A stretch of 26,049 nt of DNA from DATCDR01 sp036510575 (lineage in GTDB: Bacteria > Actinomycetota > Acidimicrobiia > Acidimicrobiales > Bog-793), in assembly GCA_036510575.1 (NCBI GenBank), contig DATCDR010000024.1:1-26049 (forward strand). The letters are read 5' to 3'. Made by a program: the position numbers and the translations under genes. Below, piece by piece: positions 1 through 7,825 of this stretch. Positions within the stretch are counted from its first letter, which is position 1. Every line of letters begins with the position of its first letter. Below the pieces are notes generated by a model. That model had not been told where the DNA came from. It saw only the letters and a list, made by a program, of their open reading frames with translations, and ran no database searches.

Positions 1-186
1 CCCGCCGACCGTGACGTCACTGCCCGGAACGATGCCAGCTTCAAGTCCCGGCGTCGTGGAGGCCTCGATCGATGCATCGCCGGAGGTCGGCAAGGACTGA
101 GGTGGCGTGATTTCGAGATCTCCCGGGGCGCACACCGGTAGCACCGAGTCACCCGCGTCGTGCTCGCTGAGAAATTCGAGAACCAT
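1..186 (-). CDS. Possible partial ORF at left edge, function unknown
   Basis: An open frame reads leftward from an ATG at 186-184 through 62 codons without a stop and runs off the window. The frame stays open upstream of this ATG to an in-frame TAG at about 256-258. The predicted peptide is acidic, rich in Pro, Ser, Thr and Gly, and starts MVLEFLSEHDAGDSVL; it resembles no family I recognise. There is no clear ribosome binding site before the ATG. A competing frame on the plus strand (2-100, ending in TGA, also low-complexity with Pro, Ser and Val) could instead be the C-terminal tail of a gene coming in from the left. In DNA this GC-rich both frames can stay open by chance, so neither is secure. 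Confidence 0.22.
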   Translation of the reverse strand, partial: MVLEFLSEHDAGDSVLPVCAPGDLEITPPQSLPTSGDASIEASTTPGLEAGIVPGSDVTVGG

Positions 187-241
187 AAGCGATTTTGCAG
201 GCAGTAAATCCGAATCCGGAGCGGATGGCTCTTCGTCGGAT

Positions 242-280
242 CGATGACGATATGGCTAAAGAGCGATGACGATTTGGCTA
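242..280. repeat. 17-bp imperfect direct repeat, two copies
   Basis: Copy one, CGATGACGATATGGCTA, lies at 242-258 and copy two, CGATGACGATTTGGCTA, at 264-280. They differ at one base and are 22 bp apart start to start, about two helical turns. They sit just upstream of the possible leftward ORF. The arrangement fits a tandem protein-binding site, either an operator or the kind of repeated end sequence found in some transposons (IS21-family ends carry short repeats). No transposase gene is visible, so the function is unknown. Confidence 0.6.
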
Positions 281-689
281 CGATGCTCGGCATCTTCGGC
301 GACCACCGGAGCCTCCCGGACTGCGACGCGAGCGATGACTTGCTTCGATTGATGCGCGTGCCTGACGGCTAAGTGCGGCAGCATTCCTTCGTATCTCAGT
401 GTGCTCTTGTCAGTTTGATACAGGCGATGTCTCCATAACGGCTCCCGCGTCGGTGTGCTATCTGTCCTGCAAGCTCCGGGTGCGGACCCAGGAAAGCCCG
501 ATGTAGCCCTGCGTCTGAGTTGTTACGAAAAATATCTTTGCAGCGGACAACCCCCGATGTATCGTTTGCGAAGTTGGACCTGCCCTTGGGGGGAAACCGG
601 GGCACCAGCAGTGTCACAGGCGGGAGTAAGGCGAGCGGTTGTAGTGCTGCCGTTCGTACATAAAGGTTGCGTCGATTGGAAGGGGACCA
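281..689. other. Gene-free stretch before the permease
   Basis: About 400 bases with no convincing gene. Open frames here (for example 455-718 plus and 396-617 minus) have Cys-, Arg- and Ser-rich products without family resemblance, and the plus one runs over the permease ribosome binding site. The stretch has a small A/T-rich patch near 525-540 and several G- and C-runs near 585-600 that could fold. I compared the fold loosely with known riboswitch consensus elements by eye and found no match. It may hold the permease promoter and a long leader. Confidence 0.4.
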
Positions 690-2411
690 ATGGCGAACGT
701 TGTCGAACGAGCTCCTGATCTAAGAAGCGACGGACTGAGTCGAGACGTCGGCCTTCTCGGCCTGATGTGGGCCTCTGAGGGCTCGCTGATCGGTTCCGGT
801 TGGTTGTTCGGGGCCTTCTACGCTTTGACCTACGCCGGACCCTCAGCTCTCATCGGGTGGGGCATCGCCTCGGTCATCGTGATCCTGCTGGCGCTGGTGC
901 ACGCGGAACTGGGTGGCATGTTCCCTGTGAGCGGCGGCACGAGCCGCTTCCCGCACTACGCGTTCGGCAGCCTGGCCGGCGGCACGTTCGGATGGTTCGC
1001 CTACATCCAGGCCGCCACCGTGGCTCCTGTTGAGGTGCTGGCGACCATCCAGTATTTCTCGACCGTCTCCTGGGCGAGCCACTGGTACAAGCCGCCCATC
1101 GTGGGAGCGATCAACGGCACGCTAAGCGGTGGGGGCATCATCGCCGCGGTCGTGTTGATGGTGGTGTTCGCCTACGTCAACCTGGTAGGTATTCGCTGGC
1201 TGGCTAACTTGAACACGGGTCTCACCACCTGGAAGGTGCTCGTCCCGATGCTGGCCATCCTCGTTCTGTTGACCACCCACTTCCATGGCGGCAACTTCAT
1301 GGCAGGCGGCGGTTTCTTCATTCCTGGTGGGTTCAACATCGGGGCCAAGGCGATCCTCGTCGGAATTCCAGGAGGAGGCATCGTCTTCGCCCTGCTCGGG
1401 TTCGAACAGGCTGTGCAACTAGGCGGCGAGAGCGCCAACCCGCAGCGGGATCTCCCACGGGCAGTGATCGGCGCCATTCTGATCGGGGCCACCATCTACA
1501 TCCTGTTGCAGTTCGCCTTCATCGCCGCGCTGAATCCGGCGACGATCGCCCACTTCCACACCTGGACGGGCCTGGCGAGCGACAGCGCACTGGCGGGTGG
1601 TCCGTTCTACACGGTGGCGAAGGTGGCGGGGCTCGCGTGGCTGGCGTGGATTCTCCGCCTCGACGCAGTCGTCTCTCCAGCCGGGACGGGTCTGATCTAT
1701 CTGACGTCGTCCACGAGGCTCAGCTTCGGTCTCAGCAAGAACGGCTACGTGCCCGAGGTCTTCGAGAAGACGAGCCCGCGGACCAAGGTCCCGGTGTTCG
1801 GTGTCATCATCGCCGCCATCATCGGCCTGCTGTTCTTGCTCCCATTCCCGAGCTGGTCCTCGTTGATCTATATCGTGACCGGCGCATCGGTGATGATGTA
1901 CGCAGGAGCGCCGTTGGCGCTAGGTGCTTTGCGCAAGAGCAAGCCGAACCTGGCGCGGTCCTATCGACTTCCCGCTGCAGGTGTCATCGCGCCGATGTCG
2001 TTCGTGATGGCGAACTTCATCGTCTTCTGGTCGGGCTGGAACACCGTGTCCCTCCTGATGGTCGTGCTGCTCGTCGGGTACATCCTCATGGCGATTTCCG
2101 CGGCCCTGCACCTGAACGCGCACACGCCAAAGGTCGACTGGGCTGCAGCCGTGTGGATCTTCCCCTACATGATCGGGATGACACTCATCTCCTACTTCGG
2201 GAACTTCGGCGACGGTGGTCTGTTCGGTGTGGGCGGGATCTTCAAGAACTTCTGGATCGGCGGCCAGGGCCACACGAACATCTGGGTCATGCACCTGATC
2301 CTGGCTGTCTTTACCTTGATCATCTACTACGTCGCCGTCAGCCAACGCCTCCCGGAGGCCAAGGTCGACGAGTACATAAGCGAGGTGTTCCCCGCACCGG
2401 ACGCGGTCTGA
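690..2411 (+). CDS. APC superfamily amino-acid permease
   Basis: A 573-residue integral membrane protein that probably moves amino acids or amines across the cytoplasmic membrane, coupled to protons or by exchange. Twelve or more hydrophobic segments span nearly the whole length. The N-terminal part has the family's Gly-rich first helix (GSLIGSGWLFGAFYA, near residues 30-45). The segment from G237-F238-E239 to about residue 258 carries the conserved GFE...E..NPQRDLPRA signature of the APC family. The ATG at 690 follows a good ribosome binding site (GGAAGGGG, 678-684). The gene appears monocistronic or is read with the secreted hydrolase 106 bases downstream; a small 5-bp hairpin lies at 2456-2470 between them. 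The substrate cannot be told from sequence. The amino-acid decarboxylase at 3731-5113 makes an amino-acid/amine exchanger one possibility. Confidence 0.88.
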   Translation: MANVVERAPDLRSDGLSRDVGLLGLMWASEGSLIGSGWLFGAFYALTYAGPSALIGWGIASVIVILLALVHAELGGMFPVSGGTSRFPHYAFGSLAGGTFGWFAYIQAATVAPVEVLATIQYFSTVSWASHWYKPPIVGAINGTLSGGGIIAAVVLMVVFAYVNLVGIRWLANLNTGLTTWKVLVPMLAILVLLTTHFHGGNFMAGGGFFIPGGFNIGAKAILVGIPGGGIVFALLGFEQAVQLGGESANPQRDLPRAVIGAILIGATIYILLQFAFIAALNPATIAHFHTWTGLASDSALAGGPFYTVAKVAGLAWLAWILRLDAVVSPAGTGLIYLTSSTRLSFGLSKNGYVPEVFEKTSPRTKVPVFGVIIAAIIGLLFLLPFPSWSSLIYIVTGASVMMYAGAPLALGALRKSKPNLARSYRLPAAGVIAPMSFVMANFIVFWSGWNTVSLLMVVLLVGYILMAISAALHLNAHTPKVDWAAAVWIFPYMIGMTLISYFGNFGDGGLFGVGGIFKNFWIGGQGHTNIWVMHLILAVFTLIIYYVAVSQRLPEAKVDEYISEVFPAPDAV

Positions 2412-2517
2412 TCACGGCCTTTTCCGTAGAGGTGGATTATTCGAGAACCCAGTAGCCGACTCGAGGTCGGACGTCTGGTCGGTGGCACTATTTGGCGCCC
2501 GGGCGTAACTTTTCATT

Positions 2518-3675
2518 GTGATTGCACGCCTAAGGCAGATTCGCACGTGGTTGATCCCTGCATTCGTCGTAGCGGCGATGGCCGCCTTTCTAGGTGCTCC
2601 AGGCGGTGCGGCGGCGGTGCCCGCTTCGCAAGCTTCGACGACCGTATGGCTCTGTCAGCCGGGCCAGGCCGCTGATCCTTGCGCTTACAGCCCCGCCGCG
2701 ACCGCGGTCAGCTCAGGTGGGGCGACGTCGTCGGTGCCAGGATCCGACGCGTCGAACTCGAAGTTCGACTGCTTCTACGTCTATCCGACGGTCAGCACGC
2801 AGCTGAGCGCGAACTCGAACCTGATCGTCGGACGGGCGGAGATCGAGGCGGCGGTGGACCAGGCCTCGCGCTTCTCGGAGGACTGTGCTGTCTACTCGCC
2901 GATGTACCGCCAGGTCACGCTCGCAGGTCTGGCCGCGGGCTTTTCGGAGAACTCTGCGAACCAGTCCATCGCCTATGACAGCGTGCTCTCCGGGTGGGAG
3001 AGCTTTCTCACCGACTACAGCGATGGCAGGCCCTTCATCTTGATCGGGCACTCCCAAGGTGCCGCGATGGTGATCCGGCTCATCGAGAGCCAGATCGACC
3101 ACAACTCGAAGCTCCGGGCACGCCTGGTCTCAGCGATCATTCTCGGCGGCAACGTACAAGTTCCCTCGGGCAAGCTTGTCGGCGGATCGTTCGCGAACGT
3201 CCCAGCTTGTACCTCAGCGACGGAGACCGGCTGTGTGATCGCCTACTCCACCTATCCCTCGGAGCCACCCGTGACTTCTATCTTCGGGCGACCCGGCAAG
3301 GGCGTCAGCCTGCAGTCCAACCAATCGGTGTCGACCGGATCCCAGGTGCTTTGTACCAACCCAGCGGCTCTTGGCGGCGGCAAGGCCGCGCTCAGCCCCT
3401 TCTTTTTCGCCACGACGCAAGCGCTCGGCAAGGTCGACGTGACGACGCCGTGGGTGAGCTATCCGGGTCTTTACAGCGCGAGCTGCGAGCAAGGCCGCGG
3501 AGCGACCTGGCTGCAGGTGACCCCGACGCATATCTCGGGAGACCTACGGCCCCTTGTCCAGGTGTTGCCTAACGCCGACTGGGGCTACCACCTCGAGGAC
3601 GTGAATCTAGCCCTCGGCAATCTCGTAAAGGACGTCAGCTCCGAGGAGACCGCGTACCTGGCGCATCGACACTGA
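2518..3675 (+). CDS. Secreted DUF3089-type alpha/beta hydrolase
   Basis: A 385-residue protein starting at GTG 2518; the leader before it is poor in Shine-Dalgarno signal, but this start gives a full signal peptide (basic MIARLRQIRTW, then a hydrophobic core to about residue 33 with an Ala-rich cleavage region near AAAVPASQA). The mature part matches the DUF3089 family: TVWLCQPGQAADPC, FYVYPTVS, YSPMYRQ and the nucleophile elbow GHSQG with Ser179. Four or more cysteines in the mature chain would suit an exported, disulfide-bonded protein. The family belongs to the alpha/beta hydrolase fold and is thought to hold lipases or esterases, but substrates are mostly undefined. It converges with the decarboxylase on the other strand. 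Confidence 0.85.
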   Translation: MIARLRQIRTWLIPAFVVAAMAAFLGAPGGAAAVPASQASTTVWLCQPGQAADPCAYSPAATAVSSGGATSSVPGSDASNSKFDCFYVYPTVSTQLSANSNLIVGRAEIEAAVDQASRFSEDCAVYSPMYRQVTLAGLAAGFSENSANQSIAYDSVLSGWESFLTDYSDGRPFILIGHSQGAAMVIRLIESQIDHNSKLRARLVSAIILGGNVQVPSGKLVGGSFANVPACTSATETGCVIAYSTYPSEPPVTSIFGRPGKGVSLQSNQSVSTGSQVLCTNPAALGGGKAALSPFFFATTQALGKVDVTTPWVSYPGLYSASCEQGRGATWLQVTPTHISGDLRPLVQVLPNADWGYHLEDVNLALGNLVKDVSSEETAYLAHRH

Positions 3676-3708
3676 TCTCGACTCGGCCGAGGCGGGACCG
3701 GTTGCGCA

Positions 3709-3726
3709 CGGCGGGAGTGGCCGCCG
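3709..3726. terminator. Candidate bidirectional hairpin between convergent genes
   Basis: CGGCGG (3709-3714), a six-base loop and CCGCCG (3721-3726) form a perfect 6-bp GC stem in the 55-base gap between the hydrolase stop and the decarboxylase stop. A 10-bp palindrome CTCGGCCGAG lies just to its left. There is no T-run, so a role in termination is suggested by position only. Confidence 0.33.
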
Positions 3727-3730
3727 ACGC

Positions 3731-5113
3731 TCAGGCAGTTGCGGCAGCGCGCAGCATCGCCGCGATGCTTGCCTCGACGTCCTCGGTCGAGGTCGCCCAG
3801 CAGCTGACGCTGATCCGCATCGCTGAGCGTCCATACCAGCTCGTCGGCCCGCACCAGCATGTGCCGTCGTCTTGGATCTGTGCCAGCACGGCCGCATTCC
3901 GTTCCGCACCACCGAAATCGACGACGACCTGATTCAGCCGTATCTGGTTGAGGACGTGAAATCCCCCAGTGGAGAGCGCCTCGGCGAAGCGCTTGGCGTG
4001 CCGGACCGAACCGGTCACGAGGTCGGCGACGCCGTCTCGGCCAAGCGAGGCGAGTACAGCCCAGACCTCGACACCCCGGGCGCGCTGTGACGTCTGTGGC
4101 GTGTAGCTCATCGGCTCACGTTCCGTGCCGTGTGGGAGGTAGGCCGCCGTTGCCTGCATCGCCGAGCGAAGGGCGTCAGCGTCGGCGACGAGCGCGATTC
4201 CGCAGTCGTAGGTCGTGTTCAGCCACTTGTGGGCGTCGGTCGCCCAGGAGTCGGCGCGTTGTACCCCCTCGACTTCCCTCCTGAGCTCAGGAGCCGCGGC
4301 CGCCCACAGGCCGAAGGCACCATCGACGTGCACCCACGCGTCGAAGCTCTTCGCCCAGTCGATCAGTTCAGCGAACGGGTCGCTCGCGCCGCTATTGACG
4401 TTCCCCGCCTGGAGGCAGACGATGGCCGGCGAGGAGAGGTGCGGGAGGTCAGCCGTTCGTATCCGTCCCTCGTCGTCGGTAGGGAGGCGAAGCACCCGGT
4501 CCCTTCCGAGCCCGACGATCCCGAGTGCCTTGTGCACCGTCGAGTGCGCCTCGGCACCGACGACGACCTGGATCGGTGGTGCGCCGACGAGTCCCTGGCC
4601 TAGCGCGTCCCAACCATTTGCTCGGAGTACGGCGTCGCGCGCGGCGGCGAGGCACGTCGTGTTCGCCATCGAGGCGCCAGAAACGAAACCACCACCGGTA
4701 TGTCCAGGCAGGCCGAGCAGGTCGACGATCCATCCGAGTGCCACCTCGTCGAGCTTGGCACCCAGCGGCGACATGACTCGGAGCGCGTTGTTCTGGTCCC
4801 ACGCGGCGACCAGCCACGCGGTCGCGACAGCGATCGGCAACGCGCCGCCGTTGACGAATCCGAAGAACCTGGGTCCAGTCGTCGCGACGGTAGCTGCCGA
4901 CCCGATGTCGTCGAGGCGTGCAAGCACCTCGTTAGCTGCGAGACCCTCTTGGGGGAGCGGGGTGTCAAAGGCGGCGAGAGCGTCGATATCGACCTGGGCC
5001 GGTGAGACCCGGCGATCCGCGACACCGTCCAGGTAGGTAGTGGCTCGAGTGGCTGCGTCGCGGAGCAGTTGCGGGCGATCGAGGATCATCTTCTCGATGG
5101 CTTCATCTTTCAT
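3731..5113 (-). CDS. PLP-dependent group II amino-acid decarboxylase
   Basis: A 460-residue cytoplasmic enzyme of the group II (aromatic-L-amino-acid/glutamate/diaminobutyrate) decarboxylase family. Visible landmarks are the ring-stacking histidine in AEAHSTVHK (His190), the pyridine-nitrogen aspartate in HVDGAFG (Asp264) and the Schiff-base lysine in DAHKWLN (Lys296). The Asp-Lys spacing of 32 is typical. I chose the ATG at 5113 because GGTGGAG sits 3-4 bases before it; a GTG at 5131 in the same frame would add six residues (MPGGGA) but would place that ribosome binding site inside the gene. Sequence alone does not reveal the substrate; some members are annotated as aminotransferase family proteins, and tyrosine, tryptophan, aspartate or diaminobutyrate activity are all possible. 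The PRC-barrel gene lies upstream on the same strand, 146 bases away. Confidence 0.87.
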   Translation of the reverse strand: MKDEAIEKMILDRPQLLRDAATRATTYLDGVADRRVSPAQVDIDALAAFDTPLPQEGLAANEVLARLDDIGSAATVATTGPRFFGFVNGGALPIAVATAWLVAAWDQNNALRVMSPLGAKLDEVALGWIVDLLGLPGHTGGGFVSGASMANTTCLAAARDAVLRANGWDALGQGLVGAPPIQVVVGAEAHSTVHKALGIVGLGRDRVLRLPTDDEGRIRTADLPHLSSPAIVCLQAGNVNSGASDPFAELIDWAKSFDAWVHVDGAFGLWAAAAPELRREVEGVQRADSWATDAHKWLNTTYDCGIALVADADALRSAMQATAAYLPHGTEREPMSYTPQTSQRARGVEVWAVLASLGRDGVADLVTGSVRHAKRFAEALSTGGFHVLNQIRLNQVVVDFGGAERNAAVLAQIQDDGTCWCGPTSWYGRSAMRISVSCWATSTEDVEASIAAMLRAAATA

Positions 5114-5259
5114 CGCTCCACCCCCCGGCACTGTTTGCGTCCATCAGGCGACACCTCCGCCCCCTTTGTAGCTCGACGCCGCTGCAAGTTTGGCGGTGTT
5201 GGCGCGCAGCTCCTTTTGGATCGGCGCCGGGCGACACGCTCCGCGCAGGCGTACCCGTC

Positions 5260-5937
5260 TCAGACAGGATGTTCGATGTCGACTGGGGGCAGGTCGCGGA
5301 CGTCACCCTTGCTCAAATTGAGGTGGGCGCCGTCTTCGTCGATGTGGGTTACCGCGCTGATCGGTATCGCCACCTGTTTTTCTCCCCACAGGTGGCCCTC
5401 GTCGAGGAGCACGTGGGTCACGTGGTAGTCCGATTTGTCGATGACGAGCCCCCGGACGCGTCCGACAGGCCCATCGGTGGTGAGCACGTGTTGGCCTCGT
5501 CGGACCTCGACGTCGCCGAGTGGGACCTTGTCGTAGGTAACCGCCTCGGGCGCAGACGGCATCCCCGCCAGCCCCATCCCGGTCGAGCCCATTCCGAGGC
5601 CGATGCCACCCATTCCGAGGCCGAAGTAGGGGAGAGCGAGCACCTGACCCTCGCCGTAGCCCCACTGCCCATTGACGTTCGTGAGTAGTTGGGTCTCCTC
5701 GGCATCCTCGAGCGTGTCGAAGTGTGCGAGGGTGCAGTGGAGCCGTATCGCGTCGCTCGAGGGCTCGACGAGATCGGTCGGGACCAGTCGGCCGATGCGC
5801 GGGCGGTGGCTCGTCTCGACAACGAGGTAGGTCAGCACTTGACGAACCGGATCGACGACGACCCTGCTGAGGTTTCCACAGAGGCCGTCTTCGCAGCTGA
5901 CCTCTGCTCCGATAGCGAAAACCGATGATTCGCTCAT
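5260..5937 (-). CDS. Double PRC-barrel domain protein with Gly-Met linker
   Basis: A 225-residue protein. The N-terminal part (residues about 5-60, FAIGAEVSCEDGLCGNLSRV onward to IGRLVPTDLVE) and the C-terminal part (about 140-215, GQHVLTTDGPVGRVRGLVID to AIPISAVTHI) each resemble a PRC barrel, the small beta-barrel first known from photosynthetic reaction centre H subunit and RimM. They are joined by a flexible linker of GLGMG-type repeats near residues 105-125; the DNA there repeats CCCATTCCGAGGCCGA twice. The start is the ATG at 5937, preceded by GGGGGTG at a 6-base spacing; a longer frame to 6009 lacks such a site. No signal peptide or membrane segment is seen. PRC-barrel proteins of this kind in actinobacteria are of unknown function and are often linked to stress or RNA metabolism; nothing here narrows it. 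Confidence 0.72.
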   Translation of the reverse strand: MSESSVFAIGAEVSCEDGLCGNLSRVVVDPVRQVLTYLVVETSHRPRIGRLVPTDLVEPSSDAIRLHCTLAHFDTLEDAEETQLLTNVNGQWGYGEGQVLALPYFGLGMGGIGLGMGSTGMGLAGMPSAPEAVTYDKVPLGDVEVRRGQHVLTTDGPVGRVRGLVIDKSDYHVTHVLLDEGHLWGEKQVAIPISAVTHIDEDGAHLNLSKGDVRDLPPVDIEHPV

Positions 5938-6272
5938 CTGACGCACCCCCGTATTAGATCGTCCACCCCACAGCGCACTAGGCAGTTCCCGAGGAGCGCC
6001 GCGCGTCACCCGCGACGGTGGTTTCGCGGCTCAGCCTACCGTCGCGGCGATCGCGCGATCGGCTGCTGTTCGCAGCTGTCTGTTCCTCGTTGAGTATTCG
6101 CCGACGCTCCGAGTGACACGGGCGGGATTCGGAAGAACGGTGTGAAAGTCGCTGATCTGAGCGGACGTCGAATATCGTCTCCTGGGACACGGCGCGACAC
6201 ATCGGTGCGTGGTCCGGGATTTTCTCGATGGTCGAGTCGATCACGCTGAACTTTGGGGTAAAGGGTGCGGTC
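5938..6272. other. Divergent intergenic region with stacked inverted repeats
   Basis: A 335-base region between the PRC-barrel gene and the transhydrogenase operon. It must hold both promoters; I could not fix either. Three inverted repeats follow each other: a hairpin at 6010-6047 (10 perfect pairs plus a wobble and one more pair, 14-base loop), a 14-bp perfect palindrome CGATCGCGCGATCG at 6048-6061, and GCTGC-TGTTC-GCAGC at 6063-6077. Open frames crossing the region on either strand look like chance shadows. Confidence 0.6.
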
Positions 6273-7511
6273 ATGAGCGAGACGACAACTGGAGAGCCTG
6301 CCGAGTCGCTGGCGGACGCAGGCGAGCCGGTCGAGAGCCCGCGCCGACGCGAGGTCGTCGGGATCGTAAAGGAGCGGGGCAAGCGAGAGGGCCGCGTCGC
6401 CGTCGTCCCGGAGGGGGTCGCCAAACTCCGCGCCGCAGGCGTAGACGTTCTCGTCGAGGCCGGAGCCGGCTCAGCCGCCTGGATCGCCGACGAGGCTTAT
6501 GTCACAGCTGGTGCCGAAGTGGTCGCACTCGACGAGCTCATCGGGCGCGCCTCACTCGTCGTGATGGTCAACCGGCCTGGCCCAGAGCTCGTCGAGCAGC
6601 TTCGTGCCGGCCAGGCGATCGTCGGCTTGTTGCAGCTCTTGGCAGATCCCTCCCTCGCCGAACAGCTCGCCGTACGCGGCGTGACAGCGATCAGTCTCGA
6701 CGGACTCCCGAGAACGCTCAGCCGGGCGCAGTCGATGGACGCGCTGAGCTCCCAGGCGAGCATCGCCGGATACAAAGCAGCGGTGCTCGCCGCTGACACC
6801 TACGCCCGTTACTTCCCGATGATGATCACCGCCTCGGGGACGGCGAAGCCAGCAGATGTGCTGGTACTCGGTGCCGGAGTAGCGGGGCTGCAGGCGATGG
6901 GAACGGCGCGTCGTCTCGGTGCCGTCGTGACCGGATATGACGTGCGCCCTGAGACCAAAGGCGAGGTCGAGTCACTCGGTGCGCGCTTTCTAGCACTGAC
7001 GTCGATCTCGTCCGGTTCGGGAGAGGGCGGCTACGCGAGGGAGCTGAGCGTGGAAGAGCAGCTTGCCCAACAAGAGGAGCTGAACTCCCATATCGCGCGC
7101 CGCGACGTCGTCATCACAACCGCCCAGGTGCCCGGCCGGCGGCCGCCACTGCTCGTGACAGGGAAGGCGTTGGATCAGATGCGACCAGGAGCGGTGCTCA
7201 TCGATATGGGCGCGAGCGAACTCGGAGGCAACGTAGAGGGGTCGCTGCCAGGTGAGACGACGACGACCGAACGCGGAGTGATCATCGTCGGGGCGTCGAA
7301 TCTCGCCGGGTCGATGCCGGCGGCTGCGTCAGCTGCCTACTCGCACAACGTCACTTCGCTGCTTCTGCATCTGCTAAGTGACGGTGCGCTGCGGATCGAT
7401 CTTGATGATGAGATACAAGCAGGTGTTGTGGTCACCTGCGACGGGCGCGTCGTGCACGGCGCGACCGCGGCGATATTGGCGCAAGAAAGCGGGCTAGGAG
7501 GAGTGCAGTGA
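6273..7511 (+). CDS. pntA: NAD(P) transhydrogenase subunit alpha part 1 (NAD-binding domain I)
   Basis: A 412-residue soluble subunit that binds NAD(H) in proton-translocating transhydrogenase, which uses the proton gradient to reduce NADP with NADH. It matches domain I: the start of the fold is VVGIVKERGKREGRVAVVPEGVAKL, the conserved mobile loop region is LSRAQSMDALSSQASIAGYKA, and the dinucleotide fold is VLVLGAGVAGLQAMGTARRLG, with GAGVAG near residues 200-205. I chose the ATG at 6273 because AAAGGG lies 7 bases before it; an ATG at 6228 in frame would add 15 residues with only a weak upstream site. The first 25 residues (acidic, before REVVGIV) are not part of the family fold. The stop overlaps the next start by four bases (GTGA), implying coupled translation with pntAB and pntB. 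Confidence 0.93.
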   Translation: MSETTTGEPAESLADAGEPVESPRRREVVGIVKERGKREGRVAVVPEGVAKLRAAGVDVLVEAGAGSAAWIADEAYVTAGAEVVALDELIGRASLVVMVNRPGPELVEQLRAGQAIVGLLQLLADPSLAEQLAVRGVTAISLDGLPRTLSRAQSMDALSSQASIAGYKAAVLAADTYARYFPMMITASGTAKPADVLVLGAGVAGLQAMGTARRLGAVVTGYDVRPETKGEVESLGARFLALTSISSGSGEGGYARELSVEEQLAQQEELNSHIARRDVVITTAQVPGRRPPLLVTGKALDQMRPGAVLIDMGASELGGNVEGSLPGETTTTERGVIIVGASNLAGSMPAAASAAYSHNVTSLLLHLLSDGALRIDLDDEIQAGVVVTCDGRVVHGATAAILAQESGLGGVQ

Positions 7512-7825
7512 GCCCCGATCTGGTAGCGGACATCAGCATCTTCGTGCTGAGTGTCTTTGTTGGCTTCGAGGTCATCTCGAAGGTACCCGCGACGCTGCAC
7601 ACCCCGTTGATGTCGGCCGCGAACTCGATCCACGGGGTCGTCTTAGTAGGCGTGATGGTGACCGCCGCGGCCTCGCACTCGACACTTGGATACGTGCTCG
7701 CGTTCATCGCCGCGGCATTCGCAGCGATGAACGTCGTCGGTGGTTACGTCGTGACCGACCGCATGCTGAAGATGTTCCGGAGGCGCCCTACAACTGATGC
7801 GCCGACCGACGGGCGTGAGCCGTGA
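7508..7825 (+). CDS. pntA2: NAD(P) transhydrogenase subunit alpha part 2 (membrane segment)
   Basis: A 105-residue membrane protein starting at GTG 7508, whose GTGA overlaps the pntAA stop. It corresponds to the membrane portion fused to domain I in Escherichia coli PntA but separate here, as in Rhodospirillum rubrum and many actinobacteria. Three to four hydrophobic stretches are seen: ADISIFVLSVFVGFEVISKV, HGVVLVGVMVTAAAS and YVLAFIAAAFAAMNVVGGYVVT. The motif TPLMSAANSIHG is characteristic of the family. The C-terminus is short and basic-to-polar (MLKMFRRRPTTDAPT). It forms part of the proton channel with PntB. Its stop overlaps the pntB start by four bases. Confidence 0.92.
   Translation: MSPDLVADISIFVLSVFVGFEVISKVPATLHTPLMSAANSIHGVVLVGVMVTAAASHSTLGYVLAFIAAAFAAMNVVGGYVVTDRMLKMFRRRPTTDAPTDGREP

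Noticed and set aside
244..372. 42-codon plus-strand frame starting inside the direct repeat
   Set aside because: Its first codons are made of the repeat sequence, no ribosome binding site is seen and the product resembles no family.
300..689. Riboswitch upstream of the permease
   Set aside because: G- and C-runs suggest folding, but no conserved core of a known class (glycine, lysine, guanidine, c-di-AMP) could be matched by eye.
455..718. 87-codon plus-strand frame ahead of the permease
   Set aside because: It overlaps the permease start and ribosome binding site in another frame, has an unconvincing Cys- and Arg-rich product and no start signal.
5978..6424. 148-codon minus-strand frame over the start of pntAA
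   Set aside because: Antisense to the conserved start of pntAA, product is Ser/Arg/Thr-rich as expected for a shadow frame in GC-rich DNA.
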